Source of the DNA: SB11 sp965249955
GTDB lineage: Bacteria > Bacteroidota > Bacteroidia > UBA8524
Direction: 5' to 3'
Assembly (NCBI GenBank): GCA_965249955.1
Contig: OZ252261.1
Span: 1,364,001 to 1,428,000 of the forward strand
Length of the DNA: 64,000 bases
Both the position numbers and the translations under genes were made by a program. The notes under the pieces are model-generated. The model worked only from the letters and a program-made list of their open reading frames with translations, was not told the origin of the DNA and made no database searches. Below, piece by piece: positions 8,941 to 16,964 of this stretch (positions within the stretch are counted from its first letter, which is position 1; every line of letters starts with the position of its first letter).

Positions 8941-9022
8941 AATAGGTGCAAAACTATGGCTTTTGTTTTTTGATGCCCATATAATTTATATTCTATAATA
9001 TGTTTATTTACCTCAAATTACA

Positions 9023-9030
9023 TAGCTTTG
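9023..9030 (+). promoter_or_regulatory. Promoter -7 box for the SRPBCC gene
   Basis: TAGCTTTG matches TAnnTTTG exactly and lies 24 bp before the ATG at 9055. Confidence 0.7.
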
Positions 9031-9054
9031 AACTACAACCTATTAGCCTATATT

Positions 9055-10077
9055 ATGAAAATTGTACTAAACGTATTAAAGTGGCTGGGCATAGTCCTGC
9101 TGCTGCTTATTGTTATTTCGTTCTTTTTGCCCTCAAAAGTGCATGTAGAACGCTCTGCTATGGTAAACGCCTCACCTGAAGCTGTTTTTGCCAATATCGG
9201 CAACCTTAAAAACTGGAACGCATGGTCGCCTTGGTTTAAGCGTGACCCTGAAATGAAAAACACTTACGAGGGAGCTGATGCTGCCATTGGTCAAAAAAGT
9301 ATTTGGACTAGCAAACACCCAAAAGTAGGTAACGGCAGTATGGAAATAACCGAGCTAAAACCAAACGAACTTTTAGTTACTAAACTTGATTTTGATGGTA
9401 ATGGAGGCGGATATGGTACTTTTAAACTGGAAAAAATGGGCGACAGTACCAAAGTAACTTGGAGTATGGATAGTGATGGTGAAGATGTGCCTTTGCTAAT
9501 GAAGCCGATGAGCAAATATTTTGGTTTGTTTATGGATGGTATGCTAGGTCCTGATTTTGAAGAAGGCCTAAAAGGGCTGAAAGAAGTAGCCGAAAGCATG
9601 CCCAAAGAAGCATCAAAACCACAATACGAAATACAAGAAATAAATATTGAGCCCCAAATAGTACTTACCGCGCCGCTAGAAAAAGTAGGTGTTGAGGGTA
9701 TATCAGGGTATTTGGCTAAAAGCTTTGACGAATTAAGAGGCACAGCCCTAGTTAGTAATCTAAAACCTGGTGTCCCATCAGCCATATATCATACTTGGGA
9801 CGGTGCTACTACCGAAATGGAGGCTGTTTTACCCGTTGATAAAGCCCCTAAAGGCAAAATAGCGTTTCGTGAAATACCTGCCACTAAAGCATTAAAAATA
9901 GATTACTATGGCGCATATATGGGTACTGAAAGTGCCCACGAGGCAATTTATGCCTTCTCTCAAGAGAAAAATATAAAACTAGGTTCGCCTTGGGAGGCTT
10001 ATGTTACCGACCCAAGCACCGAGCCTGATACTGCAAAATGGTTAACACAGGTGTATTATCCAATATTGGCAGAATAA
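9055..10077 (+). CDS. Membrane-anchored SRPBCC domain fused to GyrI-like effector-binding domain
   Basis: The 340-residue product starts MKIVLNVLKW with one N-terminal transmembrane helix (about residues 5-23). Residues about 30-185 form a SRPBCC/polyketide-cyclase-like ligand-binding domain (NLKNWNAWSPWFKRDPEMK is typical). Residues about 195-340 resemble the GyrI-like small-molecule-binding domain found at the C end of BmrR/Rob-type regulators, including PGVPSAIYHTWDG. A TTG 27 bp upstream is in frame but overlaps the TAGCTTTG promoter box, so the ATG at 9055 is chosen. No DNA-binding domain is present, so it is a ligand binder or sequesterer, not a regulator. The gene is monocistronic, ending in a terminator. 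Confidence 0.85.
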   Translation: MKIVLNVLKWLGIVLLLLIVISFFLPSKVHVERSAMVNASPEAVFANIGNLKNWNAWSPWFKRDPEMKNTYEGADAAIGQKSIWTSKHPKVGNGSMEITELKPNELLVTKLDFDGNGGGYGTFKLEKMGDSTKVTWSMDSDGEDVPLLMKPMSKYFGLFMDGMLGPDFEEGLKGLKEVAESMPKEASKPQYEIQEINIEPQIVLTAPLEKVGVEGISGYLAKSFDELRGTALVSNLKPGVPSAIYHTWDGATTEMEAVLPVDKAPKGKIAFREIPATKALKIDYYGAYMGTESAHEAIYAFSQEKNIKLGSPWEAYVTDPSTEPDTAKWLTQVYYPILAE

Positions 10078-10100
10078 AAATATTCAACTATGAAACACTT

Positions 10101-10138
10101 AAAGGGGTACGACTACGGTTTTACCCCTTTTGTTTTTT
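10101..10138 (+). terminator. Intrinsic terminator after the SRPBCC gene
   Basis: Nine-bp arms (10101-10109 and 10122-10130) with AAAGGGGTA/TACCCCTTT are followed by TTGTTTTTT. Confidence 0.8.
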
Positions 10139-10217
10139 GTGTACTCTATCTTTAAGGCTAATAATAAATTATAATTTGCCTTGCCGTTTGCGATGTAGGG
10201 CATTTTACTTTTTATCT

Positions 10218-10236
10218 ATTTAGAAATAATCTAAAT
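10218..10236 (+). promoter_or_regulatory. DtxR-type operator upstream of feoAB
   Basis: An inverted repeat ATTTAGA (10218-10224), spacer AATAA, TCTAAAT (10230-10236) lies 20 bp before the feoA start and overlaps a TAAATTG that resembles a -7 box. The same half-sites occur before the TonB receptor at 22708. A-T rich TTTAGA/TCTAAA dyads fit metal-dependent DtxR/MntR-family repressors; no such regulator is encoded in the window. Confidence 0.6.
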
Positions 10237-10256
10237 TGCGGCAATTTTACACTCAC

Positions 10257-10478
10257 ATGGTACTAAGCGAGCTAAAACGTGGACAAACGGCAACTATAGA
10301 ATCGTTTACAGATTTGAGGCTGGCTTTAAAATTTATGGAAGTAGGCGTTGTGCCCAGTGAAGAAGTAACTATATATACAGTTGCTCCTTTGGGCGATCCT
10401 ATTGCCGTTGAAGTATCGGGCAGTAAAATTAGTATGCGCTTAAGCGAGGCAAAGACCATTAAAATAAAGCTGGTTTGA
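10257..10478 (+). CDS. feoA: FeoA ferrous iron transport accessory protein
   Basis: The 73-residue protein has the SH3-like FeoA fold pattern: LSELKRGQTATIESF at the start, LKFMEVGVVPSEEVTI in the middle and PIAVEVSGSKISMRLSEAKTIKI at the end. FeoA is a cytoplasmic partner that supports FeoB-dependent Fe(II) uptake. The ATG at 10257 is preferred over an in-frame TTG at 10236 because the latter lies inside the operator/promoter. The stop TGA overlaps the TTG start of feoB (TTGA), indicating translational coupling. Iron-responsive repression is inferred from the inverted repeat immediately upstream. Confidence 0.93.
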   Translation: MVLSELKRGQTATIESFTDLRLALKFMEVGVVPSEEVTIYTVAPLGDPIAVEVSGSKISMRLSEAKTIKIKLV

Positions 10479-12526
10479 GTACAAAACCACTAAAAATAGC
10501 ACTGGCAGGCAATCCCAATAGCGGAAAAACTTCTGTATTTAATCAACTTACAGGGCTAAGCCTAAAGGTGGGCAACTTTGCAGGTGTTACAGTCGAAAAA
10601 ATATCGGGCACAATTACACACCAAAATCAAACGTGGGAGTTTACCGATTTCCCCGGCACGTATAGCCTTTACCCAAAGTCTGAAGACGAAAAAGTAAGCA
10701 CAGCAGCCTTTACCGAGTGGGACAACCCTACGCACCCCGATATTGTAGTATACGTTGCCGATTATGCCCAACTGCAACGCAACCTATTGTTGTTTACCCA
10801 ATTGGCCGATTTAAAAATTCCTTTGGTTTTGGCCATAAACAAAACCGATTTGGGTGATGCCACCAACACACAAGCCATTGGCGCACAAGCCCAAAAAGTA
10901 ACAGGGGTAAAAACAGTATTGCTTAGTGCACACCAAAACATTGGTTTTGATGATTTAAAAACAGCCATACAAAATGCAGTGCCTGCACAAAAACCTTTTT
11001 GGAAACTGCCTGCACACAGGCATATAGAAATTTTGCAACACAATGAGGGGAAGGCTATACATAGTCTGTATGGCAGCTACGTTAGCATGGTTAACAACCA
11101 TAAAATACACGATGGCCAAACTATACAACTGCAAGAAATTGAAGAACGCCAACACGCTATAGCAAAAATGTCGGCGAGCATAACGACAAAAATAAAGACG
11201 GTAAAAAATCGTGAGGCTACTAGAAAAATAGATAAAATACTAACCCACAAAATAGTAGGCCCTATACTGTTTATTGTTGCATTATACATAATTTTTCAAA
11301 GCATTTTTAAACTGGCACAATACCCCATGGATGCCATTGAGGTTGGTTTTGGCTGGCTAAGCGATAACTTGGCTACCCTATTGCCGCAAGGCTTTGTAAA
11401 CAACCTGCTTACGCGCGGCATACTACCCGGTGTGGCAGGTGTAATTGTGTTTTTACCCCAAATAGTCTTTCTGTTTTTCTTTCTATCACTAATGGAAGAA
11501 AGCGGTTATATGGCACGCGTTGCCTTCCTTTCAGACAAGTTAATGAGTAAAGTAGGGCTTAACGGAAAATCGGTAGTGCCCTTGCTTAGTGGTGCTGCTT
11601 GTGCCATACCTGCCATGATGGCTGCCCGCAATATTGAAAACAACAAAGACCGCCTTATTACCCTGTTGGTAACTCCGTTAATGAGTTGTTCGGCACGTTT
11701 ACCTGTGTATATTTTACTTATATCGCTAATAGTTCCTAGAGGCGACAGCAGTTTTATATTTAATCCGCAGGGCTTGGTGCTAATGGGTATGTATTTGGTG
11801 GGTATAGTATCGGCCGTGTTTGTAGCTTGGATTTTTAAACTGGTGCTGAAAAACGACGGCACTTCGTTTTTTGTAATGGAAATGCCCGACTACCAAATGC
11901 CGCGCTGGCGCAATATTTGGCAGGTTATTTACGCTAAAGCAGCCTCGTTTATTACACAAGCAGGTAAAATAATTGTACTGGTATCAATAGTGTTGTGGTT
12001 TTTGGCAAACTTTGCACCATCAAATCGTTTTGAACAAATTGAAGCGAAATATAATCTGCCACAAAACATAGAAGGACTTACCCAACAAGAAGTAGACAAC
12101 CGTATAAGTGCCGAAAAATTAGCGGCATCGTATGCGGGTGAATTGGGGCACTTTATTGAACCGGCCATACGCCCACTAGGCTACGACTGGAAGATAGGTA
12201 TTGCCCTAATAAGCTCGTTTGCTGCACGCGAGGTATTTGTAGGCACTATGGCTACCATATACAGTTTGGGCAACGATGACAGTGATTTGGACAACTTAAA
12301 AGAAAAATTGGCAGCCGAAACCAATCCCAAAACAGGCAAGCCCGTTTTTAGTATAGCCGTAGCATTATCTTTAATGATGTTTTACGCCTTTGCGCTGCAA
12401 TGCGTTAGCACAATTGCAGTGATGTACAAAGAAACCAAAAGTATAAAATGGCCATTAATTCAGTTTGTATATTTAACAGGAATGGCATATTTGGCTGGAT
12501 TTTTGATGTATAATTTGCTGTCGTAG
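10475..12526 (+). CDS. feoB: FeoB ferrous iron transporter
   Basis: The 683-residue inner-membrane Fe(II) permease has an N-terminal G domain with GNPNSGKT (G1), DFPGTYS (G3) and NKTD (G4) motifs, followed by a helical spacer and, from about residue 265, a polytopic membrane region with two Gate-type repeats and a FeoB C-terminal segment. Conserved Cys occur in PLLSGAACAIPA and LVTPLMSCSARLPVY, typical of the permease core. The start is TTG at 10475, overlapping the feoA stop; no ATG or GTG is available between the preceding in-frame stop and the G1 motif. Length is within the family range of about 650-780. Confidence 0.95.
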   Translation: MSTKPLKIALAGNPNSGKTSVFNQLTGLSLKVGNFAGVTVEKISGTITHQNQTWEFTDFPGTYSLYPKSEDEKVSTAAFTEWDNPTHPDIVVYVADYAQLQRNLLLFTQLADLKIPLVLAINKTDLGDATNTQAIGAQAQKVTGVKTVLLSAHQNIGFDDLKTAIQNAVPAQKPFWKLPAHRHIEILQHNEGKAIHSLYGSYVSMVNNHKIHDGQTIQLQEIEERQHAIAKMSASITTKIKTVKNREATRKIDKILTHKIVGPILFIVALYIIFQSIFKLAQYPMDAIEVGFGWLSDNLATLLPQGFVNNLLTRGILPGVAGVIVFLPQIVFLFFFLSLMEESGYMARVAFLSDKLMSKVGLNGKSVVPLLSGAACAIPAMMAARNIENNKDRLITLLVTPLMSCSARLPVYILLISLIVPRGDSSFIFNPQGLVLMGMYLVGIVSAVFVAWIFKLVLKNDGTSFFVMEMPDYQMPRWRNIWQVIYAKAASFITQAGKIIVLVSIVLWFLANFAPSNRFEQIEAKYNLPQNIEGLTQQEVDNRISAEKLAASYAGELGHFIEPAIRPLGYDWKIGIALISSFAAREVFVGTMATIYSLGNDDSDLDNLKEKLAAETNPKTGKPVFSIAVALSLMMFYAFALQCVSTIAVMYKETKSIKWPLIQFVYLTGMAYLAGFLMYNLLS

Positions 12527-12631
12527 AGTATTGATTTTTCGGGCGAAAACATCGATATTTGCAAACTTTTTTGGCAGTAGTGTCAAATTATTGTATTTTC
12601 CTTTCCAGAAACAAAAACAACAGTCGTATAA

Positions 12632-13495
12632 ATGAGACAGCTCAAAATTAGTAAGCAGTTTACCAACCGCGAAAACAAATCGCTGGATAAGTACCTGAAC
12701 GAGATAAGCAAAGTGCCTATGATTGATGCACAAGAGGAGGTAGAGCTTGCTCGTCGTATCAGAGAAGGCGATCAGGTAGCACTTGAAAAATTGGTAAACG
12801 CTAACCTTAGGTTTGTGGTATCGGTATCAAAACAATACCAAAACCAAGGATTAACCTTGGGCGACCTTATTAACGAGGGTAACTTGGGGCTTATAAAAGC
12901 TGCTAAACGTTTTGATGAAACTCGTGGTTTCAAATTTATCTCGTATGCCGTTTGGTGGATTCGCCAATCTATACTTCAAGCATTGGCCGACCAAAGCCGT
13001 ATAGTGCGTTTACCTTTAAACAAGGTAGGTTCTATTGGCCGTATTGGTAATATAGCTGCTGAATTGGAGCAAAAATTGGAGCGCGAACCTACTGCTGAAG
13101 AAATAGCTAACGCATTGGAAATACCAACTGCTGAGGTTGAAAACGCTTTGCGTACCAGTGGCCGTCACCTTTCTATCGATGCGCCGTTGGCAGAAGGTGA
13201 AGATAATACCTTATTGGGTGTACTGGATAATAACGACGAACCTCACCCCGATTTGCACCTTATAAACGAAAGTTTACAAAAAGAAATAAACCTTGTTATC
13301 AGCACGCTTTCAGAAAAAGAACGCGATGTGTTGAAATACTACTACGGCCTTGATGGTGGCCCTGCCCACACGCTTGAAGATATTAGCGAAAAAGTAGGTC
13401 TTACACGCGAACGTGTACGCCAGATTAAAGAAAAAGCATTGCGCCGTTTGCGTAAATCATCAAAAAGCAAAATTTTGAAATCGTATTTAGGATAG
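12632..13495 (+). CDS. rpoD: Primary sigma factor (short Bacteroidota type)
   Basis: The 287-residue protein contains sigma region 1.2 (SLDKYLNEISKVP), region 2 with GLTLGDLINEGNLGLIKAA and RGFKFISYAVWWIRQSI, region 3, and region 4 with LTRERVRQIKEKALRRLR. Region 1.1 is absent, as in the housekeeping sigma of Bacteroidota, which reads the -33 TTTG/-7 TAnnTTTG promoter seen across this window. It directs transcription of most genes. The ATG gives the conserved MRQLKISKQ start. Its stop overlaps the convergent recX by 9 bp, and its terminator hairpin lies inside recX. Confidence 0.97.
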   Translation: MRQLKISKQFTNRENKSLDKYLNEISKVPMIDAQEEVELARRIREGDQVALEKLVNANLRFVVSVSKQYQNQGLTLGDLINEGNLGLIKAAKRFDETRGFKFISYAVWWIRQSILQALADQSRIVRLPLNKVGSIGRIGNIAAELEQKLEREPTAEEIANALEIPTAEVENALRTSGRHLSIDAPLAEGEDNTLLGVLDNNDEPHPDLHLINESLQKEINLVISTLSEKERDVLKYYYGLDGGPAHTLEDISEKVGLTRERVRQIKEKALRRLRKSSKSKILKSYLG

Positions 13496-13960
13496 TTCTT
13501 TAAGAGCATCCCAAACCATATCAGGCTCGTATCCTTTAGCAATAAGGTACGAGCCTGTTTTTTTCCTGCGCAGCATCTCGTTCTTCTCTTTGCGCATCTC
13601 TTCCCATCTTTTGTACAGTATCGTTTTCAATTGTTCATAATACACTACATCATCTATCTGATTTAAAGCTTGTTTTATGCAATAAGGCGATATGTCTCTA
13701 AATTTCAGTTGTTGCACAATTTTTATTTTACCCCACTTTTTTTGGCGGAATTTACCCCCTGCATAGGCAATTGCAAAACGTTCTTCATTCAAAAAACCCT
13801 CCTCAATTAAGCGGTTAGTAATCTCGTCTACATCACTAGTAGCAAGTCCTAAGCTATATAGCTTATCTTTCACCTCTCGGTGGCAACGCTCTTGATACGC
13901 ACAGTATTTTTGCAGTTTCACCCAAGCATCGGCAGGGCTTACCCATTGTTTTTTTTGCAT
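13487..13960 (-). CDS. recX: RecX-family regulatory protein
   Basis: RecX proteins bind RecA filaments and dampen recombination and SOS activity. The 157-residue product shows the repeated three-helix RecX pattern: KLQKYCAYQERCHREVKDKL, then ITNRLIEEGFLNEERFAIAYA, then KWGKIKIVQQLKFRDIS and a final KGYEPDMVWDALKEL. The ATG at 13960 (MQKKQW) is chosen; a more distant ATG at 14038 would run into the divergent DUF1573 promoter and add an untypical extension. The 3' end is shared with the rpoD terminator hairpin, which encodes residues around TGSYLIAKGYEP. Confidence 0.88.
   Translation of the reverse strand: MQKKQWVSPADAWVKLQKYCAYQERCHREVKDKLYSLGLATSDVDEITNRLIEEGFLNEERFAIAYAGGKFRQKKWGKIKIVQQLKFRDISPYCIKQALNQIDDVVYYEQLKTILYKRWEEMRKEKNEMLRRKKTGSYLIAKGYEPDMVWDALKELS
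13522..13564 (+). terminator. rpoD terminator embedded in recX coding sequence
   Basis: Ten-bp arms CAGGCTCGTA (13522-13531) and TACGAGCCTG (13548-13557) enclose a second 4-bp stem CCTT/AAGG and are followed by seven T. The orientation suits rpoD, which ends 27 bp upstream. Confidence 0.85.
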
Positions 13961-13993
13961 TTTTTTTGTAGAAAAAACCTTAATTGTTTGTAC

Positions 13994-14011
13994 TTTGGAA
14001 TAAATTTTGAA
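13994..14011 (+). promoter_or_regulatory. Promoter-like motif before first DUF1573 gene
   Basis: TTTGGAATAAATTTTGAA matches 17 of 18 bases of a motif before the second DUF1573 gene (14585-14602), at 26 and 30 bp from the two start codons. It contains a TA-rich/TTTG end like the -7 box. Confidence 0.5.
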
Positions 14012-14037
14012 AAAGATATATAAAAACACAGAAATCA

Positions 14038-14472
14038 ATGAAAAAGTTATTACTTACATTATCATTTGCACTTGTTAGCATATTCGCAGTAAATGCACAA
14101 GTTAGCACTGACGCACAAGCCGATGGTCCTAAATTGACCTTTACACAAACTACTTTCGACTATGGCAACATTCCTAAAAGTGTTCCTGCAACGCACGAGT
14201 TTAAATTTACTAACACAGGTAATGCCCCTTTAGTAATAAACGCAGCTAACGCTTCATGCGGTTGCACAGTTCCTGAGTACACTAAAGAACCTATTATGCC
14301 CGGCCAAACAGGTGTAATAAAAGTGGTTTACAACGCTGCAAACCCAGGTAACTTTACTAAAACTGTTACAGTACGTTCAAATGGTGGCGAAGTTCAGCTT
14401 ACCATCAGAGGTAGTGTAGTAGAAAAGAAAGCAGAGCCTACACCTCCGGTTGTTAACCCAAACAAAGGTTAA
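14038..14472 (+). CDS. DUF1573 secreted protein 1
   Basis: The 144-residue product has a Sec signal peptide ending near VNAQ and one DUF1573 domain, an immunoglobulin-like beta sandwich. Visible are FDYGNIPKSVPATHEFKFTN, the paired-Cys motif ASCGCTVPEY, and EPIMPGQTGVIKVVYNA. The C terminus is a Pro-rich tail (about 20 residues). The family is common in Bacteroidota and lies in the periplasm or on the surface; its biochemical role is not established. It is the first of four tandem paralogues and is divergent from recX. A terminator follows, so each of the first genes may be its own transcript. Confidence 0.9.
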   Translation: MKKLLLTLSFALVSIFAVNAQVSTDAQADGPKLTFTQTTFDYGNIPKSVPATHEFKFTNTGNAPLVINAANASCGCTVPEYTKEPIMPGQTGVIKVVYNAANPGNFTKTVTVRSNGGEVQLTIRGSVVEKKAEPTPPVVNPNKG

Positions 14473-14494
14473 TAGTAACCTTAAAACTTATACA

Positions 14495-14545
14495 AAATCC
14501 TTTATGAATGCCATTGAAACCGCATTCATAAAGGATTTATTTTTT
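14495..14545 (+). terminator. Intrinsic terminator after DUF1573 gene 1
   Basis: Seventeen-bp arms (14495-14511 and 14522-14538) with a 10-base loop are followed by ATTTTTT. Confidence 0.85.
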
Positions 14546-14584
14546 AGCCTCACCTTAATGCAGTATAAAAACATTATGCTGCTG

Positions 14585-14602
14585 TTTTGGAATACATTTT
14601 GA
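14585..14602 (+). promoter_or_regulatory. Promoter-like motif before second DUF1573 gene
   Basis: TTTGGAATACATTTTGAA is nearly identical to the motif upstream of gene 1, indicating that promoter and gene were duplicated together. Confidence 0.5.
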
Positions 14603-14632
14603 ACCCAAAGTATTGGGCACTATACAACAACA

Positions 14633-15037
14633 ATGAAAAAACTATTACTCACTCTATCGTTTATACTTTTGGGGTTATACGCCACAAATGCACAAGTTAG
14701 TGGCACAGATGAGGCTTTAGGAGGGCCACGAATTTCGTTTTCGGAAACCTTGTTTGATTATGGCAATATACCGCAAAGCATACCTGCAAAACACGAGTTT
14801 AAATTTACCAATACAGGCGAAACACCTTTGCTTATAATATCAGCTACAGCAGCGTGCGGCTGCACTGTTCCTGAATATACCGAAGAACCCATTATGCCCG
14901 GCAAAACAGGGGTGATAACAGTTGTATATAATGCTGCTAACCTTGGCAGCTATACCAAAACCGTTAATGTAAAAACTAACGCCAGTAAAGAAGATGTAGT
15001 TTTAACCATTAGGGTAAATGTGGTAGAAAACAAATAG
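14633..15037 (+). CDS. DUF1573 secreted protein 2
   Basis: This 134-residue paralogue is the closest relative of the previous gene. It shares the MKKLLLTLSF signal start, the NAQVS cleavage region, FDYGNIPQSIPAKHEFKFTN, ACGCTVPEYTEEPIMPG and VVYNAAN. It lacks the Pro-rich tail and ends in VNVVENK. The similar upstream motif and own terminator suggest a recent duplication of a whole transcription unit. Secreted, one domain, function unknown. Two nearby Cys (CGC) could form a disulfide or bind a ligand, which is inference. Confidence 0.9.
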   Translation: MKKLLLTLSFILLGLYATNAQVSGTDEALGGPRISFSETLFDYGNIPQSIPAKHEFKFTNTGETPLLIISATAACGCTVPEYTEEPIMPGKTGVITVVYNAANLGSYTKTVNVKTNASKEDVVLTIRVNVVENK

Positions 15038-15071
15038 CAGCAAGCACAACAAAATCAACACTTAAATAGAG

Positions 15072-15112
15072 AAACCAATTGGGCGTATTAACTTGCGCTT
15101 GGTTTTATTTTT
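15072..15112 (+). terminator. Probable terminator after DUF1573 gene 2
   Basis: AAACCAA (15072-15078) pairs with TTGGTTT (15099-15105), with partial pairing inside, and a T-rich run follows. Confidence 0.55.
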
Positions 15113-15121
15113 AAACAATAC

Positions 15122-15526
15122 ATGGTACAAATAGCATTATTTTTTCAGTTGATATTATTACCCTTTTCACCTGTTAAGGCTAGCGAGGGAATAGCTACTA
15201 TCACCTTCGACCAACATACTATAAAACTGGGTACAATACACCCCGAAGAACGCTACGACCGTGTATTTACTTTTACCAATACAGGCGATGCTCCATTGGT
15301 TATTACCGATATTGAAACATCGTGTGGCTGCACTGTGGTAAAGTTTTCTGAAGAACCAGTAATGCCCGGTAAAACAGGCGAAATAAAGGTAGCTTTTATA
15401 CCAAAAAAACAAACTGTTGGTTTTATATCAAAATCGTTAGTGGTTACATCAAACGCAAAAAATAACCCTGAGTACTTGTACCTGCACGGCACAGTGGTGA
15501 AAAAAGAAAAGAAGAAAAAGAAATAA
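15122..15526 (+). CDS. DUF1573 secreted protein 3
   Basis: The 134-residue protein has a signal peptide (MVQIALFFQLILLPF, cleavage near VKA) and a DUF1573 domain with IKLGTIHPEERYDRVFTFTN, SCGCTVVKFSEEPVMPG and EIKVAF. It differs from the first two in the C-terminal half and ends in a run of Lys/Glu (KKEKKKKK) that could be a positively charged surface tail. It is the third of four adjacent paralogues; the start ATG at 15122 lies right after the terminator of gene 2. Function unknown. Confidence 0.88.
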   Translation: MVQIALFFQLILLPFSPVKASEGIATITFDQHTIKLGTIHPEERYDRVFTFTNTGDAPLVITDIETSCGCTVVKFSEEPVMPGKTGEIKVAFIPKKQTVGFISKSLVVTSNAKNNPEYLYLHGTVVKKEKKKKK

Positions 15527-15599
15527 TTTTTCGCTTTAATTAATTACTATGCAGGGCTTTGGAACATTTGTTGTTTTATCTTTATCAAAATATAAGCCC

Positions 15600-16031
15600 A
15601 TGAAAAACATACTTACTCTTTTACTGGTTTGCTTTTCAGCAGCAGCGTTTGCCCAAGCTGAGGTAAGTTTGGATAAAAACACTCACAATTTTGGCACCTT
15701 TAACGAAGGGGCAGATTCGGTTTGTGTATTTACAGTTACCAATACAGGAAACCAGCCGCTTGTAATAATGGGGGTATCAAAACCATGTGGATGTACCACT
15801 CCCGACTATACCAAAGAGCCTATTATGCCCGGAAAATCGGGTACCATCACGGTTAAGTATTCATCGCTAGACCATCCCGGTAAATTCATAAAAAGCCTGC
15901 AAGTGCGTACTAATGCGCCAAAACAAGATACTTTTACCATTACCATTACCGGTGATGTACTACCTAAAAACACTAACGACAATCAATTAAAACCTCCTGT
16001 AATTGGCGGGCGTAGTGAAGAGGTTAAATAA
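15600..16031 (+). CDS. DUF1573 secreted protein 4
   Basis: The 143-residue product begins MKNILTLLLVCFSAAAFAQ, a clean Sec signal peptide; an in-frame ATG 51 bp upstream would place non-signal residues ahead of it, so 15600 is chosen. The domain shows NFGTFNEGADSVCVFTVTN, PCGCTTPDYTKEPIMPG and KVRTNAP-like strands. A Pro/Asn tail follows. The 3' end overlaps the convergent PLP enzyme gene by 8 bp. It is the most separate in sequence of the four but keeps the CGCT and PIMPG signatures. Confidence 0.88.
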   Translation: MKNILTLLLVCFSAAAFAQAEVSLDKNTHNFGTFNEGADSVCVFTVTNTGNQPLVIMGVSKPCGCTTPDYTKEPIMPGKSGTITVKYSSLDHPGKFIKSLQVRTNAPKQDTFTITITGDVLPKNTNDNQLKPPVIGGRSEEVK

Positions 16032-16914
16032 GTTTTGATGTTTTATCAGAGGTAAGTCCCCACAAACCACCCGTATGTATGGCTAGTATTTTGGTATTTG
16101 GGGCAAAATAATCCTGTTCTACCAATTGAAGTAAACCCAACATCATTTTTGCAGTATACACAGGGTCTAGCAATACGCCCGTTTGCACTGCATATTGCTT
16201 AATAAAATCAATTACTTCTTTATCAAACTTGCCATAACCTCCAAAATGGAAATTGTGGTGTAAAGTATATGCTTTGGGCTGTGGCAATAAACTATCAATC
16301 TCGCCCTTTATATATTCAGCACCTTTTAGTACCACCACCCCATTAATTGTAGTATTGGCATCAGCCCCGTTTATCAATCCTGCCAATGTTGTGCCCGTAC
16401 CCACAGCACAAAATATGTGTTGGTAGGGTTGTTTCAACTCTCCTAATAAATCCTTACAGCCTTTTGCGCCTAATGCAGAGTAGCCCCCCTCTTCAATACG
16501 GTAAACATCAGTATTGTTATCACTAAAAAAAGAAGAAAAGGCCTTGTCTTTATTGCGGTACAGATCTCTGCTCACCTGCTTCAACTCCATGCCATACAAC
16601 CGACAAATGGACAACATAGGGTTGTTTAATGCTTCTTCACCACGAACAATGGAAGTAGTTTTTAAACCCAAAGCAGCACCTGCGCTTGCAGTAGCCACCA
16701 AATGATTGCTATATGCACCGCCAAAGGTTACTAAATGATTTTTACCCAATTGTTTTGCATCAGCAGCTAAGTATTTTAGCTTTCGGTATTTATTGCCGCT
16801 AACAAAAGGGTGCAGCAAATCATCACGTTTCATCCACACCTCTACTTGCTTTTGGTCAAATAAGGGCAGGTGTATCTTTTGTTCTGTTGATGCTGCTGTA
16901 TTAAAAAAGTCCAC
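16024..16914 (-). CDS. D-cysteine desulfhydrase / ACC deaminase-like PLP enzyme
   Basis: The 296-residue protein belongs to the fold-type II PLP enzymes. WMKRDDLLHPFVSGNKYRKL contains the Lys (SGNKYRK) that forms the Schiff base with PLP, and TFGGAYSNH is the typical following motif. FCAVGTGTTLAGL is the phosphate-binding Gly-rich loop. Members deaminate 1-aminocyclopropane-1-carboxylate or desulfhydrate D-cysteine; most bacterial ones in this size class are the latter, but the sequence cannot settle it. At 296 residues it is somewhat shorter than the usual 320-340. It stands alone, convergent with the DUF1573 cluster. Confidence 0.85.
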   Translation of the reverse strand: MDFFNTAASTEQKIHLPLFDQKQVEVWMKRDDLLHPFVSGNKYRKLKYLAADAKQLGKNHLVTFGGAYSNHLVATASAGAALGLKTTSIVRGEEALNNPMLSICRLYGMELKQVSRDLYRNKDKAFSSFFSDNNTDVYRIEEGGYSALGAKGCKDLLGELKQPYQHIFCAVGTGTTLAGLINGADANTTINGVVVLKGAEYIKGEIDSLLPQPKAYTLHHNFHFGGYGKFDKEVIDFIKQYAVQTGVLLDPVYTAKMMLGLLQLVEQDYFAPNTKILAIHTGGLWGLTSDKTSKLI

Positions 16915-16964
16915 TGCTTCAAAAGTACATACTTTGGTGTTTAGTATTATCAGTAGGTATCACC

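Noticed and set aside
9028..9054. TTG start that would extend the SRPBCC-domain protein by nine residues.
   Set aside because: The codon lies inside the exact TAGCTTTG promoter box, so the transcript most likely begins downstream of it.
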